Source of the DNA: Trebonia sp036509215
GTDB taxonomy: Bacteria > Actinomycetota > Actinomycetes > Streptosporangiales > Streptosporangiaceae
Reading direction: 5' to 3'
Assembly (NCBI GenBank): GCA_036509215.1
Contig: DATCGA010000006.1
Coordinates: 1 to 29,966, forward strand
Length of the DNA: 29,966 nt
Positions 1-7,274 of this stretch are shown here, one piece after another; positions within the stretch are counted from its first letter, which is position 1, and each line of letters begins with the position of its first letter. The notes under the pieces were generated by a model. The model had not been told where the DNA came from, ran no database searches, and saw nothing but the letters and a program-made list of their open reading frames with translations. The translations under genes and the position numbers were made by a program.

Positions 1-756
1 GATCAGCGCCGGGTACATGCCCTTGCCGCCGAACCAGACCTGGAGCAGCTCGCCGTCGGCGCACCGGTAGAGGAAGTTGGGGAACGTCGAGCCCTTCTCC
101 CAGTACGACTCGATCTCCGGCGCGGCCCGCTCGGAGCGGCCGATCATGCAGCCGAGGGTGGCCAGCAGGCCGTCGTAGAGCGAGGTCTCGGCCCAGCCGC
201 CTGCGCCGGTGCGGGCGCGGCGGCCGAGCAGGGCGAGGACCTCGACCGTGAGCAGCGACGCCGCCCCGATGCCGGAGGCGCGGGTGTCGATGAAGGTTGG
301 GCCAGGTCTGTTCCCTGGGAGCTGGGTGAGGAAGCCGGCCCGGGCCTCGACCAGCAGGGCGTAGTCGTCGACGACGCCCTTGCCGGTGGTGCTGGGGCGG
401 CAGCGGGCGTAGACCACGGTTGGGTTGGCTGCTGTTACGTCGGTGTAGCCGAGTCCTCGGGCCTCGACTAGATGTTCCGGGCCGTAGGCGAGGACGACGT
501 CCGCGGCTGCTAGCTGGGCGAAGGCCTGCTCGGGGTCGTCGGTGCGGATGCGGTGCTTGTCGCGGTGCCAGGGGCGGGTCCAGGGGACGTCTTCGTCGAT
601 TGGCGCTTCGGTGGCGCCTTCGATGCGGGTGACGGAGGCGCCGAGATCGGACAGGAGGCGGCCGGGGAGGGCGCCGGCCAGGCCGAGGCCGAGGGTGGTG
701 ACGGCGACGGCTAGCTCGACGACTTTCAGGCCGTGGCAGGGAGACGTTGTCGTCAC
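1..756 (-). CDS. CaiB/BaiF family CoA-transferase (family III), N-terminal 252 residues, cut by window edge
   Basis: I translated this from the minus strand; it stays open from a GTG at 756 to the left edge. Class III CoA-transferases move CoA between carboxylic acids in the cytoplasm. The N-terminus (HGLKVVELAVAVTTLGLGLAG) is the family's first strand and helix, and the stretch around FIDTRASGIGAA, near residue 170, is where the family places its catalytic aspartate. About 150 C-terminal residues lie outside the window. The GTG shares one base with the TAG stop of the oxidoreductase gene upstream (TAGTG), which fixes the start and shows a two-gene leftward operon. It is the partner of the second CoA-transferase at 5564-6811; the acid substrate is unknown. 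Confidence 0.9.
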   Translation of the reverse strand, partial: MTTTSPCHGLKVVELAVAVTTLGLGLAGALPGRLLSDLGASVTRIEGATEAPIDEDVPWTRPWHRDKHRIRTDDPEQAFAQLAAADVVLAYGPEHLVEARGLGYTDVTAANPTVVYARCRPSTTGKGVVDDYALLVEARAGFLTQLPGNRPGPTFIDTRASGIGAASLLTVEVLALLGRRARTGAGGWAETSLYDGLLATLGCMIGRSERAAPEIESYWEKGSTFPNFLYRCADGELLQVWFGGKGMYPALI

Positions 757-1745
757 TACGGCACGCTGCCGGGGATCGTCAGCCTCGGCAGCACCTCGGT
801 CGCGGCCAGCGTGATGACCTCGAGGGTGTCGCGGGGGGCGGCCGGGGAGATGATGAAGTGCCTGACGCCGGCGTCCACGTAGGCCTGCAGTCTGATGGCG
901 ACCTCCTCGGGCGTGCCGGACGGGGCGATCCGGTCGAGCAGTGACCTGGGCTTGTCGCCGTAGGCCTGGCCGAGGAACGCGCTTACGTCGTCGCGGGCCC
1001 GGTCGCCGTCCTGGCGGACGGAGCAGTAGAGGTACATCATCCACTCGAAGCCGGCTGGTAGGGTTCGGCCGGTTTTCCGGGCCTCGTCGTTGATCGTCTG
1101 CGTTGACCTCGCGTAGGCGTCCGGGGAGGCTAGGTAGGGCATCCAGCCGTCGCCGAGGCGGGCGGCGCGGCGCATGGCGGCCTCCTTGCGGCCGGCCACG
1201 ATCAGCGGGGGGCCGCCTTTCTGCATCGCGTGATCGTCGTGGCCGGGGGGCTGGACGGGTTTGAGTGCCACGTCGTGGAAGTTGAAGAATTTGCCGTGGT
1301 GGGTTGCCGGGTTGCCGTCGCTCTGCCAGAGCGCCTTCAGGATCTCGATGGACTCGTCGGTGCGGGGGCCGCGTTCGGTGATCGGGACGCCGACGGCGTC
1401 GAACTCGGCCCGGAACTCCCCGCCGACGCCGACCCCGACCGTGAGCCGGCCGCCGGACCTGGAGTCGAGGTCGGCCAGCTGCTTGGCGATGATCACCGGG
1501 TGGTACAACGGCAGGAGCAGGACCGACGCGCCGACCCGGACCCGCTCGGTCCAGGCCGTCATCAGGGCCAGCCTGGTGATCGCCTCCCCGGTCGCGGTGG
1601 GCGGGAGCAGGTGGCCGCCCTGCCACACGGACTCGATCGGCAGCCGCTCGACGGCCGCCAGCCAGTCCCGGTCCGGCTCTGGGAGCGCCGCCGCGCCGAA
1701 GGTAATGTGATCATTTGCCACCGCTCGAACATAGCAAAGGCTCAC
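756..1745 (-). CDS. LLM-class (luciferase-like, probably F420-dependent) oxidoreductase
   Basis: This 329-residue protein has the TIM-barrel pattern of bacterial luciferase-like monooxygenases: RVRVGASVLLLPLYHPVIIAKQ, then GGRLTVGVGVG, then GPRTDESIEILKALW, and late GTPEEVAIRLQAYVDAGV. In actinomycetes most such proteins bind F420, though FMN cannot be excluded. It probably carries out a redox step on a CoA ester or precursor in this cluster. The start is uncertain. GTG at 1745 has a TATCGT -10-like element (1751-1756 on the complement) five bases upstream, which suits a leaderless transcript; GTG at 1721 would give MANDHITFG and is closer to the usual family N-terminus. The gene is divergent from the DUF35-thiolase operon and overlaps the CoA-transferase start by one base. 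Confidence 0.9.
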   Translation of the reverse strand: MSLCYVRAVANDHITFGAAALPEPDRDWLAAVERLPIESVWQGGHLLPPTATGEAITRLALMTAWTERVRVGASVLLLPLYHPVIIAKQLADLDSRSGGRLTVGVGVGGEFRAEFDAVGVPITERGPRTDESIEILKALWQSDGNPATHHGKFFNFHDVALKPVQPPGHDDHAMQKGGPPLIVAGRKEAAMRRAARLGDGWMPYLASPDAYARSTQTINDEARKTGRTLPAGFEWMMYLYCSVRQDGDRARDDVSAFLGQAYGDKPRSLLDRIAPSGTPEEVAIRLQAYVDAGVRHFIISPAAPRDTLEVITLAATEVLPRLTIPGSVP

Positions 1746-1796
1746 TTTTTACGATAGGTCTATTGTTAGTGAACGCTCACATAGAGAGGGAGGACG
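1746..1796. promoter_or_regulatory. Divergent promoter region with two operator-like inverted repeats
   Basis: This short AT-richer gap separates the leftward LLM gene from the rightward DUF35 gene. ATAGGTCTAT (1754-1763) has half-sites ATAG/CTAT around two bases and overlaps both the leftward TATCGT and the rightward TATTGT (1761-1766) -10 candidates. GTGAACGCTCAC (1769-1780) has half-sites GTGA/TCAC separated by four bases. Both are of the size bound by TetR- or GntR-type dimers, but no regulator gene is adjacent. That they are operators is inference. Confidence 0.55.
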
Positions 1797-2210
1797 TTGG
1801 ACGCGACCGTGGGGATACCGCCCGCCGTGACCGAGGAGACGGCTGCGTTCTGGGCCGCCGCGGGCGAGGGCCGGCTGATTGCGGAGCGGTGCGCGTCCTG
1901 CCGGGCGGAGTCGTTTCCGCCGCGCGGCATCTGCCGTTTGTGCCGTGGCCGGGTGACGGAGAGCGTCTCGATCGTCGGGCCGGGCTCGGTGTACTCGTAC
2001 ACGGTCAACTACCAGCGGTGGCTGCCGTCGCTTGACGTGCCGTACGCCCTTGTGCTGGTGGAGTTCGCGGATCATCCGGGGGTGCGGGTGGTGGGACGGC
2101 TGCGGGGGTGCCCGGTTTCTGACGTGGACATCGGGATGACGGTGGAGGTGGGGTTCGAGCCGGGGCCGGGCGGGTTCGCGATCCCGAGCTTTACGGCGGT
2201 GCTGCCGTGA
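1797..2210 (+). CDS. Zn-ribbon/OB-fold DUF35 protein, likely partner of the adjacent thiolase
   Basis: A 137-residue protein with a four-cysteine zinc ribbon (C32, C35, C46, C49 in CASC...CRLC) followed by an OB fold (about 55-137) that includes VYSYTVNYQRW and PYALVLVEF. Stand-alone DUF35 proteins associate with SCP2-type thiolases; in steroid side-chain degradation the DUF35 domain of ChsH2 binds and stimulates the Ltp2 aldolase. The chosen start is TTG at 1797, after AGGGAGG ending at 1793; spacing is tight, and GTG at 1809 is an in-frame alternative. It overlaps the next gene by four bases (GTGA), so the two are probably translationally coupled and made as a complex. Confidence 0.9.
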   Translation: MDATVGIPPAVTEETAAFWAAAGEGRLIAERCASCRAESFPPRGICRLCRGRVTESVSIVGPGSVYSYTVNYQRWLPSLDVPYALVLVEFADHPGVRVVGRLRGCPVSDVDIGMTVEVGFEPGPGGFAIPSFTAVLP

Positions 2211-3391
2211 GCGGCACTGAGTTGTTTGAGCGGCGGGTGGTGATTTCCGGGGTCGGGCAGTCGGCGATAGGGCGGGTCGTGGACCGGTCGGGGTTCCAGC
2301 TCACGCTGGACGCGATCCTGGCCGCCGTGGCCGACGCCGGGCTGAGCCTGGACGACATCGACGGGCTGGCGATGTTCCCCGGCGGCGGCGCGGCCAACCT
2401 GCCCGGCTACGCCAACGGCAACCTCTACGAGGTGCAGGACGCGCTGCGGATCACCACGACCTGGCGGCAGGGGATCGTCGAGGGTATGTCGCTGCCGTTC
2501 TACGGGGCGGCGATGGCGGTGGCGACCGGTCAGGCGCGGCACGCGGTGGTGTGGCGGACGGTGAAGGAGGGCAGCGCGGCCCGGGCCGCGGGCGGGCGGG
2601 CGGCCTACGGATCTTTGAAGGCCGCCGCGGAGGGGCCGCTGGCGTGGCTGCTGCCGGTGGGGATGCTGTCGCCGGTGTGCCAGGTAGCGCCGTACGCGAC
2701 CCGGTACATGCACGAGTACGGGGTGAGCCGGTCGCAGCTGGCCTGGATTCCGGTGACCCAGCGGGCGCACGCGGCACTGAACCCGGACGCGGTGTACACC
2801 AAGCCGCTGACGGTCTCGGACTACCTGGACGCGCGGATGATCTCCTCGCCGATCTGCCTCTACGACTGCGACGTGCCCGCCGACGGCGCCACCGCGATCG
2901 TCGTCTCCGCGGTCGAGACCGCGCCCGACCTGCGCTCGCCGGTGCGGATCGAGGCGATGGCGGGGGTCGTCGACGGGCGGCCGTCGTGGGAGCAGTGGGA
3001 GGACATGGGGCGGGTGGGCTTTGCGACGGCGGCGGCGATGTGGGCGCGGACGTCGCTTCGGCCTGCTGACGTCGATGTGGCCGAGCTGTACGACGGGTTC
3101 ACGATCGAGTGCGTGTGGTGGCTGGAGGCGATGGGGTTCTGCGGAGTTGGCGAGGCGGGGGCGTTCGTGGAGGGCGGCACGCGGATCGGTTTGGGTGGCT
3201 CGCTGCCGCTTAACACGTGGGGCGGGCAGTTGTCCGGGGGGCGGCTGCACGCTGGGTTCGGGCACACGGCCGAGGCGGTGCGGCAGCTGCGCGGGGAGGC
3301 GGGCGACCGGCAGGTCGCGGGCGCGTCGGTCGCGGCGGTGACCAACGTCGGCGGGTACGAGGCCGGGGCGGCGCTGCTTACCCGGTTTTGA
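2207..3391 (+). CDS. SCP2-type thiolase / lipid-transfer-protein-like aldolase (Ltp family)
   Basis: A 394-residue protein of the SCP2-thiolase family. Visible marks are VVISGVGQSAIGR at the N-terminus, AELYDGFTIE at 292-301 (YDGF tyrosine at 295), LPLNTWGGQLSGGRLHAGFGHTAEA (334-357 region) and a final TNVGGYEAGAALL. The nucleophilic cysteine of true thiolases is not seen at the expected place near residue 90 (GIVEGMSLP). That fits retro-aldolases of the Ltp type, where tyrosines do the chemistry, better than a thiolytic enzyme. With the DUF35 protein it probably cleaves a beta-hydroxyacyl-CoA, but the substrate cannot be read from sequence. It starts with GTG inside the upstream stop; a 39-base gap leads to the SDR gene. 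Confidence 0.92.
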   Translation: MSGTELFERRVVISGVGQSAIGRVVDRSGFQLTLDAILAAVADAGLSLDDIDGLAMFPGGGAANLPGYANGNLYEVQDALRITTTWRQGIVEGMSLPFYGAAMAVATGQARHAVVWRTVKEGSAARAAGGRAAYGSLKAAAEGPLAWLLPVGMLSPVCQVAPYATRYMHEYGVSRSQLAWIPVTQRAHAALNPDAVYTKPLTVSDYLDARMISSPICLYDCDVPADGATAIVVSAVETAPDLRSPVRIEAMAGVVDGRPSWEQWEDMGRVGFATAAAMWARTSLRPADVDVAELYDGFTIECVWWLEAMGFCGVGEAGAFVEGGTRIGLGGSLPLNTWGGQLSGGRLHAGFGHTAEAVRQLRGEAGDRQVAGASVAAVTNVGGYEAGAALLTRF

Positions 3392-3430
3392 GGTCATGGA
3401 AAGTCAAATTCAACTGTGGAGGAACGGACC

Positions 3431-4330
3431 GTGGCGACTCGTCCAGGCAGGCTCGACGGCAAGGTAGCGATCGTGACCGGGGCGGGCTCGACCCCCGGAC
3501 CCGGGATCGGCACCGGCAAGGCGACGGCGGTGGTGATGGCGCGGGAGGGGGCTTCGGTGCTGCTGGTCGACCTGTATCCGGAGCGGGCCGAGGAGACGCT
3601 GGCGATGATCAGCGCCGAGGGCGGGAAGGCCGTCGTTTGCGGGGCCGACGTGACTGTGGCGGCCTCGTGCGCGGATATGGTCTCGGCGGCGGTGGACGCC
3701 TTTGGGGGCGTCGACATCCTGGTCAACAACGTCGGGCGGGCGGCGCTGGGGACAGTGGTGTCGACGACCGAAGAGGAATGGGATCTTGCGTTCGCCATCA
3801 ATCTGCGCAGCGCGTTCCTGTCGTCTAAGTACGCGGTGCCGGCGATGGAGGCGCGCGGGGGCGGGTCGATCGTCAACGTGGCGTCGATCTCGGCCCTGCG
3901 CGGGGACGGGACCGTGGCCTACTCGGCCGCCAAGGGCGGGCTGATCGCGATGACGGTGGACATGGCGTACTCGCACGGGCGGGCCGGCATCCGGGTGAAC
4001 GCGATCGCGCCGGGGCACATCACGACGCCGATGGTTATGTCGGTGTCGGCGCCGGGGGCGCGGGCTGAGTTCATGAACTCGATGCGGTCGGAGGCGGGTC
4101 TGCTGGGGACGCCGGGAGACGGGTGGGATGTGGGGTGGGCGGCGTCGTTCCTTGCCAGCGATGAGGCGCGGTGGATTACCGGGGTGACCCTGCCGGTGGA
4201 GTCGGGCGTGCTCAGCGTGACGCCGCTGATGATGGCGCCGTACCTGCGGGCGGTGCCGGAGCCTGAGGTGTTATCGGTCGCCCGGGCGGCGTTGCGCGTG
4301 GGCTTCGGCGCGTCTAGAGTAAGTGAGTAA
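3431..4330 (+). CDS. SDR-family short-chain dehydrogenase/reductase
   Basis: A 299-residue classical SDR. The nucleotide-binding loop reads TGAGSTPGPGIGTGKA (16-31), with a few extra residues compared with the standard TGxxxGIG. NNVG is at 99-102, and the catalytic residues are S152, Y164 and K168 (YSAAK). It should oxidise or reduce a hydroxyl/keto group with NAD(P) in the cytoplasm, as expected for the step before carbon-carbon cleavage by the neighbouring thiolase/aldolase. I chose GTG at 3431 because GGAGG at 3418-3422 lies eight bases before it; an upstream in-frame GTG at 3416 overlaps that ribosome-binding site. The gap to the next start is 31 bases, so it is probably in the same operon. 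Confidence 0.93.
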   Translation: MATRPGRLDGKVAIVTGAGSTPGPGIGTGKATAVVMAREGASVLLVDLYPERAEETLAMISAEGGKAVVCGADVTVAASCADMVSAAVDAFGGVDILVNNVGRAALGTVVSTTEEEWDLAFAINLRSAFLSSKYAVPAMEARGGGSIVNVASISALRGDGTVAYSAAKGGLIAMTVDMAYSHGRAGIRVNAIAPGHITTPMVMSVSAPGARAEFMNSMRSEAGLLGTPGDGWDVGWAASFLASDEARWITGVTLPVESGVLSVTPLMMAPYLRAVPEPEVLSVARAALRVGFGASRVSE

Positions 4331-4361
4331 ATACTCTATAAGGCTGAGGAGCCCACGCGAA

Positions 4362-5567
4362 ATGGCCGACCAAGACGTTGCCGGCACCCCCCTCTGCGAG
4401 CGGTACGCGGTCGCCGACGTCGACTCGCACATCATCGAGCCGGCCGACCTGTGGACCTCCCGGATCTCGACTTCGAAGTGGGGCGACCTGGTGCCGCAGG
4501 TTCGGTTCCACGAGCGGCGGCAGGAAGACATCTGGTACATCGGCGACAAGAAGCTCTACGGGGCCGGGGCGTTCGCGCAGGCGAGCTGGCCGGAGTTCCC
4601 GCCCTCGCACCCGAAGCGGCTGTCGGAGGCGCTCCCGGCCGCCGTGGACGCTAAGGAGCGGCTGGCCTACAACGACCGGGTCGGCGTCTACTACCAGCTC
4701 ATGTACCCGAACATCCTCGGCTTCCACAGCCATGTCTTCCTCAACAAGATGCCGCATGAGCTGGCGACGTTGTGCGTGCGGGCGTACAACGACTGGATCA
4801 CCGAGTTCTGCTCAGCCGACCCCAAGCGGCTGATCCCGATGACGATGCTTCCGTTCTGGGACATCGACGAGTCGGTGGCCGAGATGAAGCGGGCCTACGA
4901 GATGGGCCACAAGGGCGTGCTGTTCGCAGCCCGCTACGACAAGGCGGGCTACCCGCGGCTGATCGACGACTACTGGGAGCCGGTGCTCGGGCAGGCCCAG
5001 GAGATGGGGCTGTCGCTCAACTTCCACGTCGGCTTCCTGGCAGGAGACGACGAGCTCAAGGGCGCGGTCGACCAGTCGCAGAAGCTCGATTTCACCAAGG
5101 AGAGCGCGCTCGTCCTGCTCGGCAACGCCCAGAACATCACCGAGGTCGTGGTCAGCGGCGTCTGCGACCGGTACCCGGACCTGAAGTTCGTCTCGGTCGA
5201 GAACGGGGCCGGCTGGCTGCCGTTCCTGGGCGAGGCAATGGACTGGCAGTGGCTCAACGTCGGCGCGCACAAGGACTACCCGCAGCGACTGCTGCCGAGC
5301 GAGTACATGAAGCGGCAGATCTACGGGATGTACTGGTTCGAGCAGCAGTCGGTCCGCGCGGTGATCGACCTGATGGCCGACAACCTCATGTTCGAGACCG
5401 ACTTCCCGCACGCGACCAGCCTCTCCCCCGGCCCGGCGTCGGAGTCGCCGAGCCCGCGTGAGGTGATGGAGCGGTCGCTGGCCGGGATCTCGGACGAGAT
5501 CGTCGGGAAGGTGCTGCAGCACACGGCGACCAAGCTGTACAACCTCGAGCCCCCGGTTCGGAGCTGA
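4362..5567 (+). CDS. Amidohydrolase-2 family metal-dependent hydrolase/decarboxylase
   Basis: A 401-residue TIM-barrel protein of the amidohydrolase-2 group (ACMSD/ligW type). Probable metal ligands are the DVDSHIIEP motif (D19-P27, H23), H222 in LNFHVGF, and D347 with H350 in FETDFPH. Members hydrolyse, hydrate or decarboxylate ring or enol substrates and recur in actinobacterial CoA-catabolic clusters. ATG at 4362 was chosen because GAGGAG lies just upstream; an earlier GTG at 4323 would overlap the SDR gene and add 13 residues without family resemblance. The stop overlaps a possible CTG start of the following CoA-transferase. The substrate is unknown. Confidence 0.92.
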   Translation: MADQDVAGTPLCERYAVADVDSHIIEPADLWTSRISTSKWGDLVPQVRFHERRQEDIWYIGDKKLYGAGAFAQASWPEFPPSHPKRLSEALPAAVDAKERLAYNDRVGVYYQLMYPNILGFHSHVFLNKMPHELATLCVRAYNDWITEFCSADPKRLIPMTMLPFWDIDESVAEMKRAYEMGHKGVLFAARYDKAGYPRLIDDYWEPVLGQAQEMGLSLNFHVGFLAGDDELKGAVDQSQKLDFTKESALVLLGNAQNITEVVVSGVCDRYPDLKFVSVENGAGWLPFLGEAMDWQWLNVGAHKDYPQRLLPSEYMKRQIYGMYWFEQQSVRAVIDLMADNLMFETDFPHATSLSPGPASESPSPREVMERSLAGISDEIVGKVLQHTATKLYNLEPPVRS

Positions 5568-6811
5568 GCACGGGTTCTCCGCCGGCTTCGGCCGGCTGGG
5601 GGCCGCTGGCGGGGGTGCGGGTTGTGGAGGTGGCCTCGCACGTCTTCGTGCCGCTGGCCGGGTCGGTGCTGGCCGAGTGGGGCGCGGAGGTGATCAAGGT
5701 CGAGGAGCCGGTGTCCGGCGACCCGTACCGGAGCCTGTCGACGTACGGGCTGCACAACGTGTACCGGGGCGTGGACCCGTTCTTCCAGTCGGCCAATCGC
5801 GGCAAGCGGTCGGTCGCGGTCGATCTGAAGCACCCGCGGGGGCGGGCGGTGCTCTCCCGGCTGGTGGCGTCGGCCGACGTGTTCATGACCAACGTCCGGC
5901 TCGACGCCCGCTGTGCACTGGCGATCGACGTGCTGGATGTGCGGCGCGACAACCCGTCGGTCATCTACGTGCGGGGCACCGCGTTCGGGCCGCGCGGGCC
6001 CGACGCCGCCCGCGGCGGGTACGACTCGGGCGCGTACTGGGCCAGGACCGGCATGCAGCACCTGTTCACCGCGCCCGGCGCCGAGTGGCCGGCCCGGCTG
6101 CGGCCGGCCTTCGGCGACGCGGCGGGCAGCCTGGCGGTGGCCGGCGCGGTCGGGACCGCGCTGTACCGGCGGGCTGTTTCTGGCACGTCATCAGTGATCG
6201 ACGTGGCGCTGCTCGCCTCGGGGATGTGGCAGATTCAACCCGACGTGGTGAACGCCGGGCTCGGCGAGGAGCCGCACGGGGCGGTGGCGCCGGACCGGCA
6301 TGAGTTCTGGAACCCGTTGTGGCAGACCTACCGGACCTTGGACGGTCGGTTCGTGGCGTTCATGATGCTGGCGCCGGACCCGCACTGGCCTGACCTGTGC
6401 CGGCGGCTCGGGGCTGCCGAGTTGGCGTCCGATCCCCGGTTCGCGGACTCTTCGTCGCGGCAAGCCCATTCGCGGGCGTGCGTGGAGATCTTGGATGCTG
6501 TCTTCGCGTCTCATGACTTCTTGTACTGGCGGCGGGCGCTGGCGGGGTTCGCGGGCGAGTGGGCGCCGGTCCAGACCCCCTCGGAAGTGCACGATGATCC
6601 GCAGGTGCGCGCCAACGGCTACATTGCCCCGGTCGACATGGGCAACGGCGTGTCGCTGCCGCTGGTCACCTCGCCGGTCCAGTTCGACTCGCAGCCCGGG
6701 CGGCCGAGCCGGGCGCCCGAGCACGGCGAGCACACCGAGGCGGTGCTGCTCGAACTGGGCCTGACGTGGGACGAGATCGGCGCGCTGAAGGACCAGCGAG
6801 CCATCATCTGA
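5564..6811 (+). CDS. CaiB/BaiF family CoA-transferase, probable CTG start
   Basis: A class III CoA-transferase, complete in the window. The first ATG/GTG/TTG codon in frame is GTG at 5615, giving 398 residues starting VRVVEVASHV. That would remove the family's usual GPLAGxRVVE beginning, and the upstream sequence does encode WGPLAG in frame. CTG at 5564 overlaps the previous TGA by CTGA, mirroring the GTGA overlap seen earlier in the cluster, and gives 415 residues. The probable catalytic aspartate is in PAFGDAAGS (D168 from GTG, D185 from CTG). It is the last gene of the rightward operon and probably activates or recycles the pathway acid as a CoA ester. The start codon is inference. Confidence 0.88.
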   Translation: MSTGSPPASAGWGPLAGVRVVEVASHVFVPLAGSVLAEWGAEVIKVEEPVSGDPYRSLSTYGLHNVYRGVDPFFQSANRGKRSVAVDLKHPRGRAVLSRLVASADVFMTNVRLDARCALAIDVLDVRRDNPSVIYVRGTAFGPRGPDAARGGYDSGAYWARTGMQHLFTAPGAEWPARLRPAFGDAAGSLAVAGAVGTALYRRAVSGTSSVIDVALLASGMWQIQPDVVNAGLGEEPHGAVAPDRHEFWNPLWQTYRTLDGRFVAFMMLAPDPHWPDLCRRLGAAELASDPRFADSSSRQAHSRACVEILDAVFASHDFLYWRRALAGFAGEWAPVQTPSEVHDDPQVRANGYIAPVDMGNGVSLPLVTSPVQFDSQPGRPSRAPEHGEHTEAVLLELGLTWDEIGALKDQRAII

Positions 6812-6848
6812 CTCGGGAGGCGCGCCCCGGTTCGACCCGGCGCCCGCT

Positions 6849-6854
6849 TATGCT
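6849..6854 (+). promoter_or_regulatory. Candidate -10 element for a leaderless transcript
   Basis: TATGCT fits the actinobacterial TANNNT -10 pattern and ends eight bases before the GTG at 6863. No ribosome-binding site is visible before that GTG, so a leaderless mRNA is plausible. No clear -35 is seen. Confidence 0.4.
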
Positions 6855-6862
6855 GCCTGGTC

Positions 6863-7168
6863 GTGACTGCGGACATGATCCTTGAGGCGTTTGGCGCGGA
6901 GTCGGAGCGGCTCTCCTCGGTGCTGGCGGGTGTCGATGACGCCGCCTTCGGCCGCGCCAGCGGGTGCCCGCCGTGGAGCGTGGCCGAGCTGGCATTTCAC
7001 GTGCGGATGACGATCGGGCGGCTGCCGGGGATGCTGGACGGGCCCGAGCCCGAGCCCGAGTCGGCTCGGGGGGGCGCCGGCCTGGTCCTGGTATCCGCGG
7101 TCGACTACTACCGGGCTGCTCAGCGTCATAGAGGCATTCCGTGGACGTGGAACCATCCTCACCCGTGA
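6863..7168 (+). pseudogene. Truncated DinB/MDMPI-like (mycothiol-dependent maleylpyruvate isomerase family) protein
   Basis: The 101-residue reading frame begins like proteins of the DinB/MDMPI superfamily: AESERLSSVLAGVDDAAF, then GCPPWSVAELAFHV with H46 at the place of the first metal-binding histidine, then SAVDYY near residue 82. Full-length members have about 200 or more residues and two further histidines. Here the resemblance stops at about base 7115 and the frame ends soon after in RGIPWTWNHPHP. The 3' part is missing, and the next feature is the unrelated minus-strand 541-residue gene, so a deletion or insertion has removed it. A short functional protein is possible but unlikely. Confidence 0.65.
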
Positions 7169-7172
7169 GGAT
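7155..7172. repeat. 18-bp inverted repeat at the end of the truncated gene
   Basis: ATCCTCAC and GTGAGGAT are perfect 8-base arms around CC, spanning the stop codon of the truncated DinB-like frame. It could act as a short hairpin or mark a rearrangement junction. No T-run follows, so it is not a standard intrinsic terminator. Confidence 0.5.
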
Positions 7173-7230
7173 CTCGAACTGGCATGCCTAGGAAGCTTGG
7201 GTGACCCTGGTCCTTAATTTCGAGTCAAGT

Positions 7231-7244
7231 CCTGAGTTTTCAGG
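7231..7244 (-). terminator. Weak hairpin downstream of the 541-residue gene
   Basis: CCTGA-GTTT-TCAGG is a perfect 5-bp stem with a 4-base loop, 31 bases beyond the stop of the minus-strand gene. There is no U-run in either direction, so terminator function is only a guess. Confidence 0.25.
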
Positions 7245-7274
7245 CCGGGATGGTGGGTTGACGGCTGGCCTGGG

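Noticed and set aside
2072..3397. 441-codon minus-strand frame opposite the thiolase
   Set aside because: Arg/Pro/His-rich composition and no domains; the plus-strand thiolase is unambiguous.
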